Shown piece after piece: positions 10,768 to 19,919 of a stretch of 64,000 nt of DNA; the stretch's first letter is position 1, and the number at the start of each line of letters is the position of its first letter. The translations under genes and the position numbers were made by a program. Source of the DNA: Jacaranda mimosifolia (taxonomy: Eukaryota; Streptophyta; Magnoliopsida; Lamiales; Bignoniaceae); contig CM032117.1 in assembly GCA_018894105.1 (NCBI GenBank), positions 32,034,501 through 32,098,500 of the forward strand, written 5' to 3'. The notes under the pieces were generated by a model that was given only the letters and a program-made list of their open reading frames with translations, searched no databases and was not told the DNA's origin.

Positions 10768-12698
10768 TGTAATGCCCAAAATTTTGCTTCTTATTTAATC
10801 GATTTATTTGCCTTAATTTACTTTATTCACTTAATTTTTATTGAGGTATATATATAGAAAGTAATAATTTCCTCATAATAATATTATAATTGTTGCTAGA
10901 AATAAGTAATTGAGATCCTAGGAATTGAAATAAAATAGTTAGTTTAATTATAAGATATTTCTAACCCTAGAGAGAGAACTATAATCAGAGTCCCAGCTGT
11001 AATTAAACACTTAGTCCACATATATAAGTCTCATACTCTAAAACCCTAGCCACACATACACACACACACAAAAAAAAAAAAATAAGGAGAAGAACGGCGG
11101 AAGAAAGAAAGAAGAAGTAAAAGGGAGGAAAACTGGCACCATAGAGAAATTGCCTCGGCACAGTAAGAGGTTTTGTTTTTGTACTTCTCCATTATTATTC
11201 TTCACCCCATTATTCTGCTGATCGAGCCTTCCATTTCCCCTATGTCTTGACTATTAAGAATTCCAGGGCCTTTTCTTTTAATTATTCATTGTTGCTTGTC
11301 TTCATGGTACATAGCCGCAAATTTTGACCCCCTATGAATCAATTTTGACCTTATTTCAATTCAAGGTTGCTTTCTGGGTCTTTTAATATATATATACGTG
11401 TATATATATATAGTGAAGAATATTTTAGTACTAACTAGGATTGTTATGTTCTAGATATCATATGTCTATGGTACTCATAAGGCTAGTCCTATGAGTTGTC
11501 TTTTAAATTGGTTGAATGGATGATTGAAGTATTTAATAAATAAATCAGGTGACCCAGTTGTTGATACGATTGACTCTGAGATAGGAGATTGACGTCTAGG
11601 ATTGATATCAAAGGTGAGTGCCTAAACTTATAAATACTATATATTTTTATGTTTCAAAACCCAGAAGGATATATGCTATTATGTAATTGCTCATGAATTG
11701 TTTTCAATTTACACTGCACTATATATTCCACTGCGCACAAAAAGAAATCCTTTTTCTTGTTTTATTTTCGCACAAAAAGAAATATTTTGCTTGTTTCAAT
11801 TCTAGAAAAAGAAATCTATGCTTTATGATTTTAATGCTTCTAGACTACCAATTAAATTCGATGATCAACTGTTTAATGTTACTGTTACTGTTACTGTTAG
11901 TTGGATCCAACTTGGTCTGGGTGTGCGAGGGACTTCACTGGGCAGCAGCGGGCTAGCCGGTTGAATACCAAGCCCCCATGGCCCAATCCCCCCAGTGCAC
12001 AACAGAAGCCGTTTGTGGCTGAGGTGGGTCGTAGGAATTCCCGGGGACGCTCGGGCACTGTTTGGTAAGGTCGCACCTTGCCCGGAGCGATAAGGGATTA
12101 TTACGGTGGGAGTCATAAGGTTGACTGGCTACAGCAAAACTGACTGATCATCGTGTTTAAGTTGATAGTTTAGGAAATTATTTAACAAAGTTTTGATTTG
12201 ATACTGCTTGATCGTTTATAGATTTCTCAACTGTTACTGCTAGACTGTTTTATGAGTTCCTTTTTATAATACTCGAAAATTTCCACTGTACAATAATTTT
12301 AATTCAAAGAACTCACCTTACACACACTAGACACTCACTGAGTCTTTTGCTCACACTCCTTTCTTTTCTTTTAGCTTCCTTCTGGCAGATATAGATCTTA
12401 GTCTTAGTGAGGAGGTGGATCCTGCTTTTGATGAGAATCAAGGGTGAAGACGTAATTCTGGATTTCAGTAGACTAGTATAATTTCCATTAAGTTCATTAG
12501 TTTTATTTATTTGCCATGGATTTTATTGTGTTTAGCTCTTGAAGAATTTTGACACCTTGAGTTTTGAGTTGTGAGTTGCAAGGAATTGGATGAGTTCCTA
12601 TTTAACCTGATGTTTTGGATTGTTAATTTCAATTTTATTTGGGATTAAATTTCACGCTCAATTTTGGTATAAATGTGGTTTGATTTTGGGGCGTGACA
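10768..12698 (+). repeat. 5' LTR of the gypsy element
   Basis: It begins TGTAATGCCC and ends GGCGTGACA. A TATA-like CATATATAAG lies at about 11019-11028 and is followed by a (CA)n/(A)12 tract at 11051-11082. A GTTACT microsatellite is near 11875-11898. Comparing by eye with the 3' copy I found two substitutions: CACTGCGCAC against CACTACGCAC near 11730, and CTTGGTCTGG against CTTGATCTGG near 11911. Small ORFs inside it repeat exactly in the other LTR and are not genes. Confidence 0.97.
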
Positions 12699-12700
12699 AA

Positions 12701-12713
12701 TGGTATCAGAGCC
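12701..12713 (+). other. primer-binding site (tRNA-iMet)
   Basis: TGGTATCAGAGCC starts two bases after the 5' LTR. It is complementary to the 3' end of plant initiator methionine tRNA, the usual minus-strand primer of plant gypsy and copia elements. Confidence 0.95.
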
Positions 12714-12859
12714 TAGGTTCTAAACTTAGGCTATGTCGGGATAGGATCCTCGGACTATGGAAGTTGGGCTTAGAACTCTTATACAGTAATGTCCTCTTTG
12801 CTCGTGACCTTGTGGTTTTTTTTGTATTGACATAGGTTCTTTTGTCTTTGAAGGATAAG

Positions 12860-13369
12860 ATGGTAAGTCAGAGCCCACGTAAGTCAGTTCATCCTTTAGA
12901 TGCTTCACCCCGCGTGATTAAGGTTAGAGGAAGTGAGCGGTTTAATCCTAGATGCAAGCAAACCACTTCAAGGAGATTTAATGCACCCCGAAAGGATTAC
13001 CCAAATTTAATTGTGCATCAGCTTGAGGATGATAGAGACCACCATAAAAGTGAACACCTTCGTTTTAAGGATAGATGTGAAGAGTTAGAACAACAGCTAG
13101 AAGTTTGTCGACAGGAGTTGGTTCGCCGAAACACCGAGTTACAGGAGCAACGTGGTCGGGATCAGAATGGGTTTAGGATAGCCATGAGAGGCCTTGAGGA
13201 AACCCAACATTTGCTAGCTCGTTTTATCAATGAATTAGAAGAAGAAGGACCAACGGAGGAAGAGCCCGGTGAGGAAAATGAAGAAGACCCTGAGGAAGAT
13301 TTAGAGGAAGTAGGCTCAAATAGAGATATCGAAGAGATAGATTCGAGTGGAGGAAATGATGAAGATTAG
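12860..13369 (+). CDS. extra ORF upstream of gag, coiled coil plus acidic tail
   Basis: This 169-residue frame starts at the first ATG (MVSQSPRKSV). The frame is open 18 bases further upstream but without an ATG. The first 50 residues are basic. Residues about 50-95 are heptad-like and charged (EELEQQLEVCRQELVRRNTE), a likely coiled coil. The last 45 are almost all Glu/Asp/Gly (TEEEPGEENEEDPEEDLEE). It is intact and lies between the primer site and gag in the same orientation. I recognise no enzyme domain. Some plant gypsy lineages (Ogre/Tat) have an extra ORF before gag, but I cannot equate this one with theirs. It could be an element protein or a captured host fragment. Whether it is translated is unknown. 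Confidence 0.6.
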   Translation: MVSQSPRKSVHPLDASPRVIKVRGSERFNPRCKQTTSRRFNAPRKDYPNLIVHQLEDDRDHHKSEHLRFKDRCEELEQQLEVCRQELVRRNTELQEQRGRDQNGFRIAMRGLEETQHLLARFINELEEEGPTEEEPGEENEEDPEEDLEEVGSNRDIEEIDSSGGNDED

Positions 13370-13762
13370 AACAGGAGTATTATTATTTAGAGTTTGACAA
13401 AGCTTTTAGTTTAAACTTCCGTTTGCACTATTTTAGTAGATTAGTGGCTTATATAGTAGTTTTATGAATAAATTAATTAATTAATATATAAATAAATATT
13501 TCTTTTATTTCCTCTTTTATCTAGTGAACCTCTTGAGTTATTTAAAGAAGTATGCGAGCTACTATTAGAGAAGAGCCATAATAGTAATAATTGAATTGAT
13601 AGTTAATCAAATCCAATTAGTTACTAATAAATAAAGGATATGTGTATAGACGATGTTAGGAATTCATAATATATGATAAATATTTTCACCTTACCTTATT
13701 TTACACTTTATTTCATATTTCAATTAAGTATAGCCTACTAATAGCAATCACTTTACCATAGA
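13370..13762 (+). other. AT-rich spacer between extra ORF and gag
   Basis: There is no open frame of note. TTAATTAATTAATATATAAATAAAT-type sequence near 13470-13500 dominates. It may be leader or intron sequence of the gag transcript; no splice sites are convincing. Confidence 0.5.
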
Positions 13763-15055
13763 ATGGATCCTAACCATGGAGTTCGTCGAGGAAGACGCCC
13801 AGCAAATGCTTCACGAAGTCAATCAAGGGAGGAACCCGAATCCTCGAGACATGCTCCTACCAATCCCCCAAACGTAGAACACAGACAAGCTCCACCCCAA
13901 CAACCACCGACAGGTGACGATCCTTTAAGTCAAATGGTAGCGGCAATGCAACAATTCACGCAAGCTCTTCAGAACCATCAGCAACCAGGAGGGCCTCACC
14001 CTCCTGATATGGCACTTGATCGATTCCTACGTTTCCGACCTCAACGTTTCAGTGGGGAGCCTGATGATCGAAAAGCTGAACTTTGGATTGAGAGTATTGG
14101 AAACATCTATAGCGTACTAAATTATAATGACGAGCAGAAGGTCAATTTAGCTGTATTCCGTTTTGAGGGGCCGGCACGCCACTGGTGGAACTCAGTAGAG
14201 GCGAGATGGAGACAACAACAAACTGCTAGAACTTGGGAAAATTTCCTTAAGGAGTTTGACAACAAGTATATCCCAAAGTTGGTTCGTGAACAAAGGGAAG
14301 ATGAGTTCCATCAATTGCAGCAAGGAAATCTCACGGTAGCTCAATATGAGGCTGAGCATACACGACTAATCAAGTATGTGCCATACATGCTAGATGATGA
14401 GCCAAGACGAGTTAGAAAGTTTTTGAAAGGGCTTCTCCCTAACATACAAAGAGCCCTTCTCCCTATGGATATACCCAACTACACGACCGCAGTAGAGAAA
14501 GCTTTGAAGATAGAATCGGGACTAGCTGAGTTGGAAGCCTTGAATAAAGTTGAAAAGAAGTCCCGTCCAGCTGATGCTAACTGGCAAGGAGGGAGGAACC
14601 AAGGGCAATTAACAAAACAACCACGACAGCAGTTCAACCACTCCATTCGCAAACCAGGTGGGACCTCTGTGCCAGGCAATGCTGAGAAAAGGGACAAAAT
14701 GTGTAGCCATTGTGGATACTCAGGACATGATGAATATCAATGTTGGAGGAAGATGGGCCGTTGCCTAGCATGCGGTAGCGATCAACACCATATCCGCGAC
14801 TATCCAAGGAAGAGGCAACAACAGGCGAATCAAAGTTCAGCTAAGGGAAATCAACGTGGCCCAGGAAACTCAAACAATGCCAAGCCAAAAGTCTCAGCTA
14901 GAGTATTTGCACTCGAGGGCGAAGAAGTCCCATATCCAACTACGGTGGTTGAAGGTACAGTTCTCATATCCCAACCTTCGGGAAAAGCTCTATTTGACCC
15001 TAGTGCAACTCACACCCTTATTTCTGTACATTTTGCGAATTCCATAAACTTGTAA
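13763..15055 (+). CDS. gypsy gag with start of protease, 430 residues
   Basis: ATG at 13763 (context ATAGAATGGAT). Residues 1-90 are a Gln/Pro-rich leader. Residues about 88-260 are the retrotransposon gag domain (FLRFRPQRFSGEPDD, RHWWNSVEARW, WENFLKEFDNKYIP, VREQREDEFHQLQQG, LTVAQYEAEHTRLIKYVPY). Two zinc knuckles follow at about 313-352: CSHCGYSGHDEYQC is intact, while the second (CLACGSDQHHIRDY) has Tyr for the last Cys. The protease start at about 377-430 has FALEGEEVPYP and LFDPSATHTLIS, where the expected Asp-Ser/Thr-Gly is Asp-Pro-Ser. A TAA at 15053-15055 ends it, yet the same frame reads on as protease-like VEDLPYNLEVNAPM to about 15136. Gag would assemble particles; protease is probably dead. 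Confidence 0.92.
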   Translation: MDPNHGVRRGRRPANASRSQSREEPESSRHAPTNPPNVEHRQAPPQQPPTGDDPLSQMVAAMQQFTQALQNHQQPGGPHPPDMALDRFLRFRPQRFSGEPDDRKAELWIESIGNIYSVLNYNDEQKVNLAVFRFEGPARHWWNSVEARWRQQQTARTWENFLKEFDNKYIPKLVREQREDEFHQLQQGNLTVAQYEAEHTRLIKYVPYMLDDEPRRVRKFLKGLLPNIQRALLPMDIPNYTTAVEKALKIESGLAELEALNKVEKKSRPADANWQGGRNQGQLTKQPRQQFNHSIRKPGGTSVPGNAEKRDKMCSHCGYSGHDEYQCWRKMGRCLACGSDQHHIRDYPRKRQQQANQSSAKGNQRGPGNSNNAKPKVSARVFALEGEEVPYPTTVVEGTVLISQPSGKALFDPSATHTLISVHFANSINL

Positions 15056-15136
15056 GTGGAGGATTTACCTTATAACCTAGAAGTGAATGCTCCTATGGAT
15101 TCTAATATGCTGACGAATAGAGTTTGTGAGGCCAAG

Positions 15137-16165
15137 TACTTTTCAACATTTCTGATCTGTCCCCCATGGGTTTCCTCCTTTGTATCAACGGCACCAACTG
15201 TTTTCTCTTCTGTTTTAATATACTCAAAAGCTGCATGGAATGATTCTACAGGCTTCCCTATATGCGTTTCCTTCTTCAGCAAAGCATTTCCTGTATCTCT
15301 TTCCTTTTCAAACAATTCTTCTCTTCTTGGGTTTTCACCCTCAATTTTCACCTAATCCATTTCAGTTAGCTTGTCATCATTGCGTACTATGTTAAAATTT
15401 TTATCACCAATGGTTTTTAACTTTCCTTTTCCAAATGTTCCTCATCTTTCATTTATAAGCCATCAGCTAGGGATAGATGAGCTCTTTTTGGTCTCATTCG
15501 AAATAATTGTTGCAACGTTTCGCAACAAGAACACTGAATCGACTATTCTATCATCTGTTAAACCTTGCTTCTTGAAAGAACTTGTGTTTGTCTCTTAACC
15601 CAAATCAGATGCTTCAGCATCCTCAGAAGCTACATCTAAGGAATTTTACATTTTTTTTTTTTTTTGGCTTCCTAATTTCAGATTCTATTCTCAGCTACAT
15701 ACTTCTGTATCTTTCTCATTTTCACATAATTCAGCTTTTTCGAGGCCTTTGTCCTTATCTCTGACATTATCAAATCCCTGCTGGCTTGTTACCATTGGTA
15801 GCCACAGTTGATACTTCTATCAACCTCAGTTTCTCACTTTCCTTTTCCACTTACCCCACACGTTCCATTTGTGAGCCATCAACTTGAATCAATAAGCTCT
15901 CTTCAGTCCTCTCTATGACTGCCGGATTGCAAGCAATATCTTCTAAGGTTTTAGACTGGTCAGCTACTTCCCCTTTGTTCTCATTCCCAATATTTTCTAA
16001 CAGAACTCCAGATTCTTCAGGTTCTGTGACAGCCCTATAAACTTTTTGAAAGGGTAAGCCGTCTTCTTCACAGAAAGAAGATCTCGCTCTTGCTTTGTAG
16101 CTCATCACTATTAGAAGTTACATTTACTATGGTAGCTCATCACTACTAGAAGTCACCTTGCTTCC
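15137..16165 (-). other. foreign antisense, gene-like segment replacing pol
   Basis: Gypsy homology stops after VCEAK (about 15136) and resumes near 16166. Between them the + strand makes no pol sense, but the minus strand shows compositionally protein-like frames. One is 16108-15851 (starting MMSYKARARSSFCEEDG, rich in Glu/Lys/Ser). Another is 15351-15070 (KIEGENPRREELFEKERD, then GNALLKKETHIGKP). A shorter piece near 15750-15690 (KGLEKAELCENEKDTE) resembles the second. They lie in different frames with stops between, and 17 T's at about 15650-15666 are an A-run on the minus strand. An imperfect direct duplication (GTAGCTCATCACTA) sits at about 16098-16160. It looks like a piece of a repetitive, charged host gene. 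The source gene is not recognised. Confidence 0.6.
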
Positions 16166-16550
16166 TCATTTGTGAAGAATATGAAGATGTATTAGGGCGC
16201 TTAGAGTTCTATATTAGAAGAGTAACTTATTAAATTCATTTACCACCTAACCTTACGGGGATACATAATGTTTTTCGCGTTTTGCAACTGAAGAACTATC
16301 ACCCAGACCCCTCGCATGTTGTTAAGCACGAGAATCTACAGCTTCAGAAGGATTTGACATATGAAGAGAGATCGGCTCAAATTTTAGGTCGAAAATTCAG
16401 AAGCTGGGCACTAGAGAGATTCCACTAGTAAAGATTCTCTGGAGAAACTATAACGTGAAGGAAGTAACGTGGGAAAAACGAGGAGGAAATGCGAAAATAT
16501 CATCCCGAACTTTTCGCTGACCCAGGTTAGAATTTGGGGACCAAATTCTT
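16166..16550 (+). pseudogene. C-terminal end of gypsy integrase
   Basis: The frame from about 16227 reads LPPNLTGIHNVFRVLQLKNY, then HPDPSHVV, YEERSAQILGRKF and, after a stop pair at about 16426, WRNYNVKEVTWE. This is the conserved tail of plant Ty3/gypsy integrases (the LPP-L-G-HNVFHVS-LRKY, Y-E-P--IL-R and VLWRNH-VEEATWE blocks, named from family knowledge). The catalytic core and zinc finger are missing, so it cannot act. It shows that pol was lost by internal replacement rather than by 3' truncation. Confidence 0.88.
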
Positions 16551-16565
16551 TTAAGGGGGGTGGAA
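16551..16565 (+). other. polypurine tract of the gypsy element
   Basis: TTTAAGGGGGGTGGAA lies directly against the 3' LTR start at 16566. This is the typical plus-strand primer of plant gypsy elements. Confidence 0.9.
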
Positions 16566-18496
16566 TGTAATGCCCAAAATTTTGCTTCTTATTTAATCGA
16601 TTTATTTGCCTTAATTTACTTTATTCACTTAATTTTTATTGAGGTATATATATAGAAAGTAATAATTTCCTCATAATAATATTATAATTGTTGCTAGAAA
16701 TAAGTAATTGAGATCCTAGGAATTGAAATAAAATAGTTAGTTTAATTATAAGATATTTCTAACCCTAGAGAGAGAACTATAATCAGAGTCCCAGCTGTAA
16801 TTAAACACTTAGTCCACATATATAAGTCTCATACTCTAAAACCCTAGCCACACATACACACACACACAAAAAAAAAAAAATAAGGAGAAGAACGGCGGAA
16901 GAAAGAAAGAAGAAGTAAAAGGGAGGAAAACTGGCACCATAGAGAAATTGCCTCGGCACAGTAAGAGGTTTTGTTTTTGTACTTCTCCATTATTATTCTT
17001 CACCCCATTATTCTGCTGATCGAGCCTTCCATTTCCCCTATGTCTTGACTATTAAGAATTCCAGGGCCTTTTCTTTTAATTATTCATTGTTGCTTGTCTT
17101 CATGGTACATAGCCGCAAATTTTGACCCCCTATGAATCAATTTTGACCTTATTTCAATTCAAGGTTGCTTTCTGGGTCTTTTAATATATATATACGTGTA
17201 TATATATATAGTGAAGAATATTTTAGTACTAACTAGGATTGTTATGTTCTAGATATCATATGTCTATGGTACTCATAAGGCTAGTCCTATGAGTTGTCTT
17301 TTAAATTGGTTGAATGGATGATTGAAGTATTTAATAAATAAATCAGGTGACCCAGTTGTTGATACGATTGACTCTGAGATAGGAGATTGACGTCTAGGAT
17401 TGATATCAAAGGTGAGTGCCTAAACTTATAAATACTATATATTTTTATGTTTCAAAACCCAGAAGGATATATGCTATTATGTAATTGCTCATGAATTGTT
17501 TTCAATTTACACTGCACTATATATTCCACTACGCACAAAAAGAAATCCTTTTTCTTGTTTTATTTTCGCACAAAAAGAAATATTTTGCTTGTTTCAATTC
17601 TAGAAAAAGAAATCTATGCTTTATGATTTTAATGCTTCTAGACTACCAATTAAATTCGATGATCAACTGTTTAATGTTACTGTTACTGTTACTGTTAGTT
17701 GGATCCAACTTGATCTGGGTGTGCGAGGGACTTCACTGGGCAGCAGCGGGCTAGCCGGTTGAATACCAAGCCCCCATGGCCCAATCCCCCCAGTGCACAA
17801 CAGAAGCCGTTTGTGGCTGAGGTGGGTCGTAGGAATTCCCGGGGACGCTCGGGCACTGTTTGGTAAGGTCGCACCTTGCCCGGAGCGATAAGGGATTATT
17901 ACGGTGGGAGTCATAAGGTTGACTGGCTACAGCAAAACTGACTGATCATCGTGTTTAAGTTGATAGTTTAGGAAATTATTTAACAAAGTTTTGATTTGAT
18001 ACTGCTTGATCGTTTATAGATTTCTCAACTGTTACTGCTAGACTGTTTTATGAGTTCCTTTTTATAATACTCGAAAATTTCCACTGTACAATAATTTTAA
18101 TTCAAAGAACTCACCTTACACACACTAGACACTCACTGAGTCTTTTGCTCACACTCCTTTCTTTTCTTTTAGCTTCCTTCTGGCAGATATAGATCTTAGT
18201 CTTAGTGAGGAGGTGGATCCTGCTTTTGATGAGAATCAAGGGTGAAGACGTAATTCTGGATTTCAGTAGACTAGTATAATTTCCATTAAGTTCATTAGTT
18301 TTATTTATTTGCCATGGATTTTATTGTGTTTAGCTCTTGAAGAATTTTGACACCTTGAGTTTTGAGTTGTGAGTTGCAAGGAATTGGATGAGTTCCTATT
18401 TAACCTGATGTTTTGGATTGTTAATTTCAATTTTATTTGGGATTAAATTTCACGCTCAATTTTGGTATAAATGTGGTTTGATTTTGGGGCGTGACA
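16566..18496 (+). repeat. 3' LTR of the gypsy element
   Basis: It is the same length as the 5' LTR (1931 bp), with the two differences noted there. It is followed by GAAAA (18497-18501), the right target duplication. The equal length with no indels, even in the (CA)n/(A)12 tract, indicates very recent insertion. Confidence 0.97.
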
Positions 18497-18683
18497 GAAA
18501 ACAAAAATTTTATTGAATGTTGTGAAAATTAGAGACAAAATTTCAATTAATATTTAATTTTTAATCTAATTAAAATAAAGTAAACTAAATAGATTATTAT
18601 TAATTAAAATAGTTTGACCATTCTATTTCACATGGCATAAATTAAGAATATTTAAGTCAATTAAAAGATTTATGTTTTAATTA

Positions 18684-19130
18684 CACTACAAGAAAAAATA
18701 GTTGCAGCGACTAAATTCTCAATGATTATAATAAAATGGTTACTAAATATATGATTTTAGCAGCCAAAAGTAATTTGGTCACTAAAATCAAGTTCCATGG
18801 ATACTTTTGCAACCAATCAATATTTGGCAACCATAAATGGTCGCTATAATTGGACCAACCTTAGCCAATGGTATAGTGACCAAAGTTGGGGTTTTTAGAG
18901 AGAATTTTTATGGTTGCTATATATGAATAGTAATTGTGACCAATTTAATAACAAAATATTGAATTGTTAGTATAAGTCTTTTAAATTGATGATTAACAAT
19001 CAATTATTTTGGTTCCTAAGAATATATATCTTTATTTAGCTCTTTTAAACTTATAGCAACCAGCATTTTATAGTCACTAAGAAAAATATTTACAGCAAGT
19101 AATTTTACATGATAGCAAAAAAAAAATACT
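18684..19130 (+). mobile_element. left end of a CACTA (En/Spm-type) transposon
   Basis: It starts with the 13-base terminal sequence CACTACAAGAAAA after TTA (18681-18683). Subterminal short repeats related to GGTYGCTA/TAGYRACC follow: GGTTACTAAAT, GGTCACTAAAA, GGTCGCTATAA, AGTGACCAAA, GGTTGCTATA, TAGTCACTAA. This pattern is typical of plant CACTA ends, where the element's own protein binds. No matching right end with the same subterminal repeats is seen in the window, so the element is either truncated or ends unrecognised. Its extent past 19130 is unknown. Confidence 0.75.
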
Positions 19131-19790
19131 CACAACAATCCAACATACTTTTTTTCTAACTAGTTCTTGAAAAAATATATAAAAAAAAAATCTTTAAATT
19201 GAGTTTAAGAGCTAAATTCATTTTGAGGTAAATTTTATTTAAAAAATTAATTTAAAATGCAAAACGATAATTTATTAATTGTTCAAATAATACTTTACTT
19301 TAAATAATTGTTCAAATAATTCAACATCAAAATTTATTATTAGAATTTAATATATTAAAAAATGTTAGTATAAAAAATTGTATATTTTAAAAATATGAAA
19401 TTTTGGGCACAAATAATTTATTATAATTTTTTCTCTCTCCCAAATTAAAAAAATTAACAAATATTTTGCAAGCCTAAAATATTAAATCCCAAATTATAGT
19501 GTAAAAAAATCCCAAATCATAATTGCCACCTTTCTTTTTAGGTTGTAATATTTTTTACCCATTTACACGTCTGAATCGAAAACACAGTTCAACACGGTGG
19601 ATCAACATTGAGGGTGGAGATATGGGTTTTCAATCGTAAGGCGCCCTGTTCCTCATTCATCATCCCTAATTTGTCATTCCTCATTCTCAATCGTTAATTT
19701 CAAACTCGAGATGTTTCCCTTACTTAACTTCTAGCTATTCCACATGTCTTCTCCATAGCCACTATACTCCAAATCCACCAAAGAAATCCA
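19131..19790. other. AT-rich sequence, nothing recognised
   Basis: Runs of A and T, no coding frame and no clear repeat boundary. It could be interior of the CACTA element or the upstream region of the possible gene that follows. Confidence 0.4.
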
Positions 19791-19797
19791 ACTAGGC

Positions 19798-19919
19798 ATG
19801 GCTGAAAATCCAAGCACTCGCATCCATATTGCATGGAAATTGTTGTCGTTTCGATTCAATCTCAAGTTGCGGAGAAACAGTTCCTTCGAAGGCAAAGATA
19901 GTGAACGCCAGATCTTTAG
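19798..19919 (+). other. possible first coding exon (weak)
   Basis: ATG at 19798 opens a frame (MAENPSTRIHIAWKLLSF, then basic RFNLKLRRNSSFEGKDSERQ) that ends at a good donor (TTTAG|GTAATA, 19919/19920). A telomere-box-like GGGTTAGGGTTTT lies downstream near 20090; such elements are common near plant gene starts. I do not recognise the peptide and cannot link it securely to the relic at 24.2 kb. Confidence 0.22.

Larger units (their letters stand above)
10768..18496 (+). mobile_element. young, complete but non-autonomous Ty3/gypsy retrotransposon
   Basis: Two 1931-bp LTRs (10768-12698, 16566-18496), both TGTAATGCCC...GGCGTGACA, bound a 3867-bp interior. GAAAA at 10763-10767 and 18497-18501 is a perfect 5-bp target duplication. 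A tRNA-iMet primer site follows the 5' LTR and a polypurine tract precedes the 3' LTR. The interior holds an extra ORF, gag with the start of protease, about 1 kb of foreign antisense sequence, and the C-terminal end of integrase. RT, RNase H and most of integrase are absent. Gag and integrase tail resemble plant Ty3/gypsy elements, probably the Tekay/Del group (inference). It must have been mobilised in trans. Confidence 0.97.

Noticed and set aside
11687..12116. ORFs of 83-89 residues on both strands repeated at 17485-17914
   Set aside because: They lie inside the two identical LTRs and their products look like low-complexity translations. The exact repetition is explained by LTR duplication.
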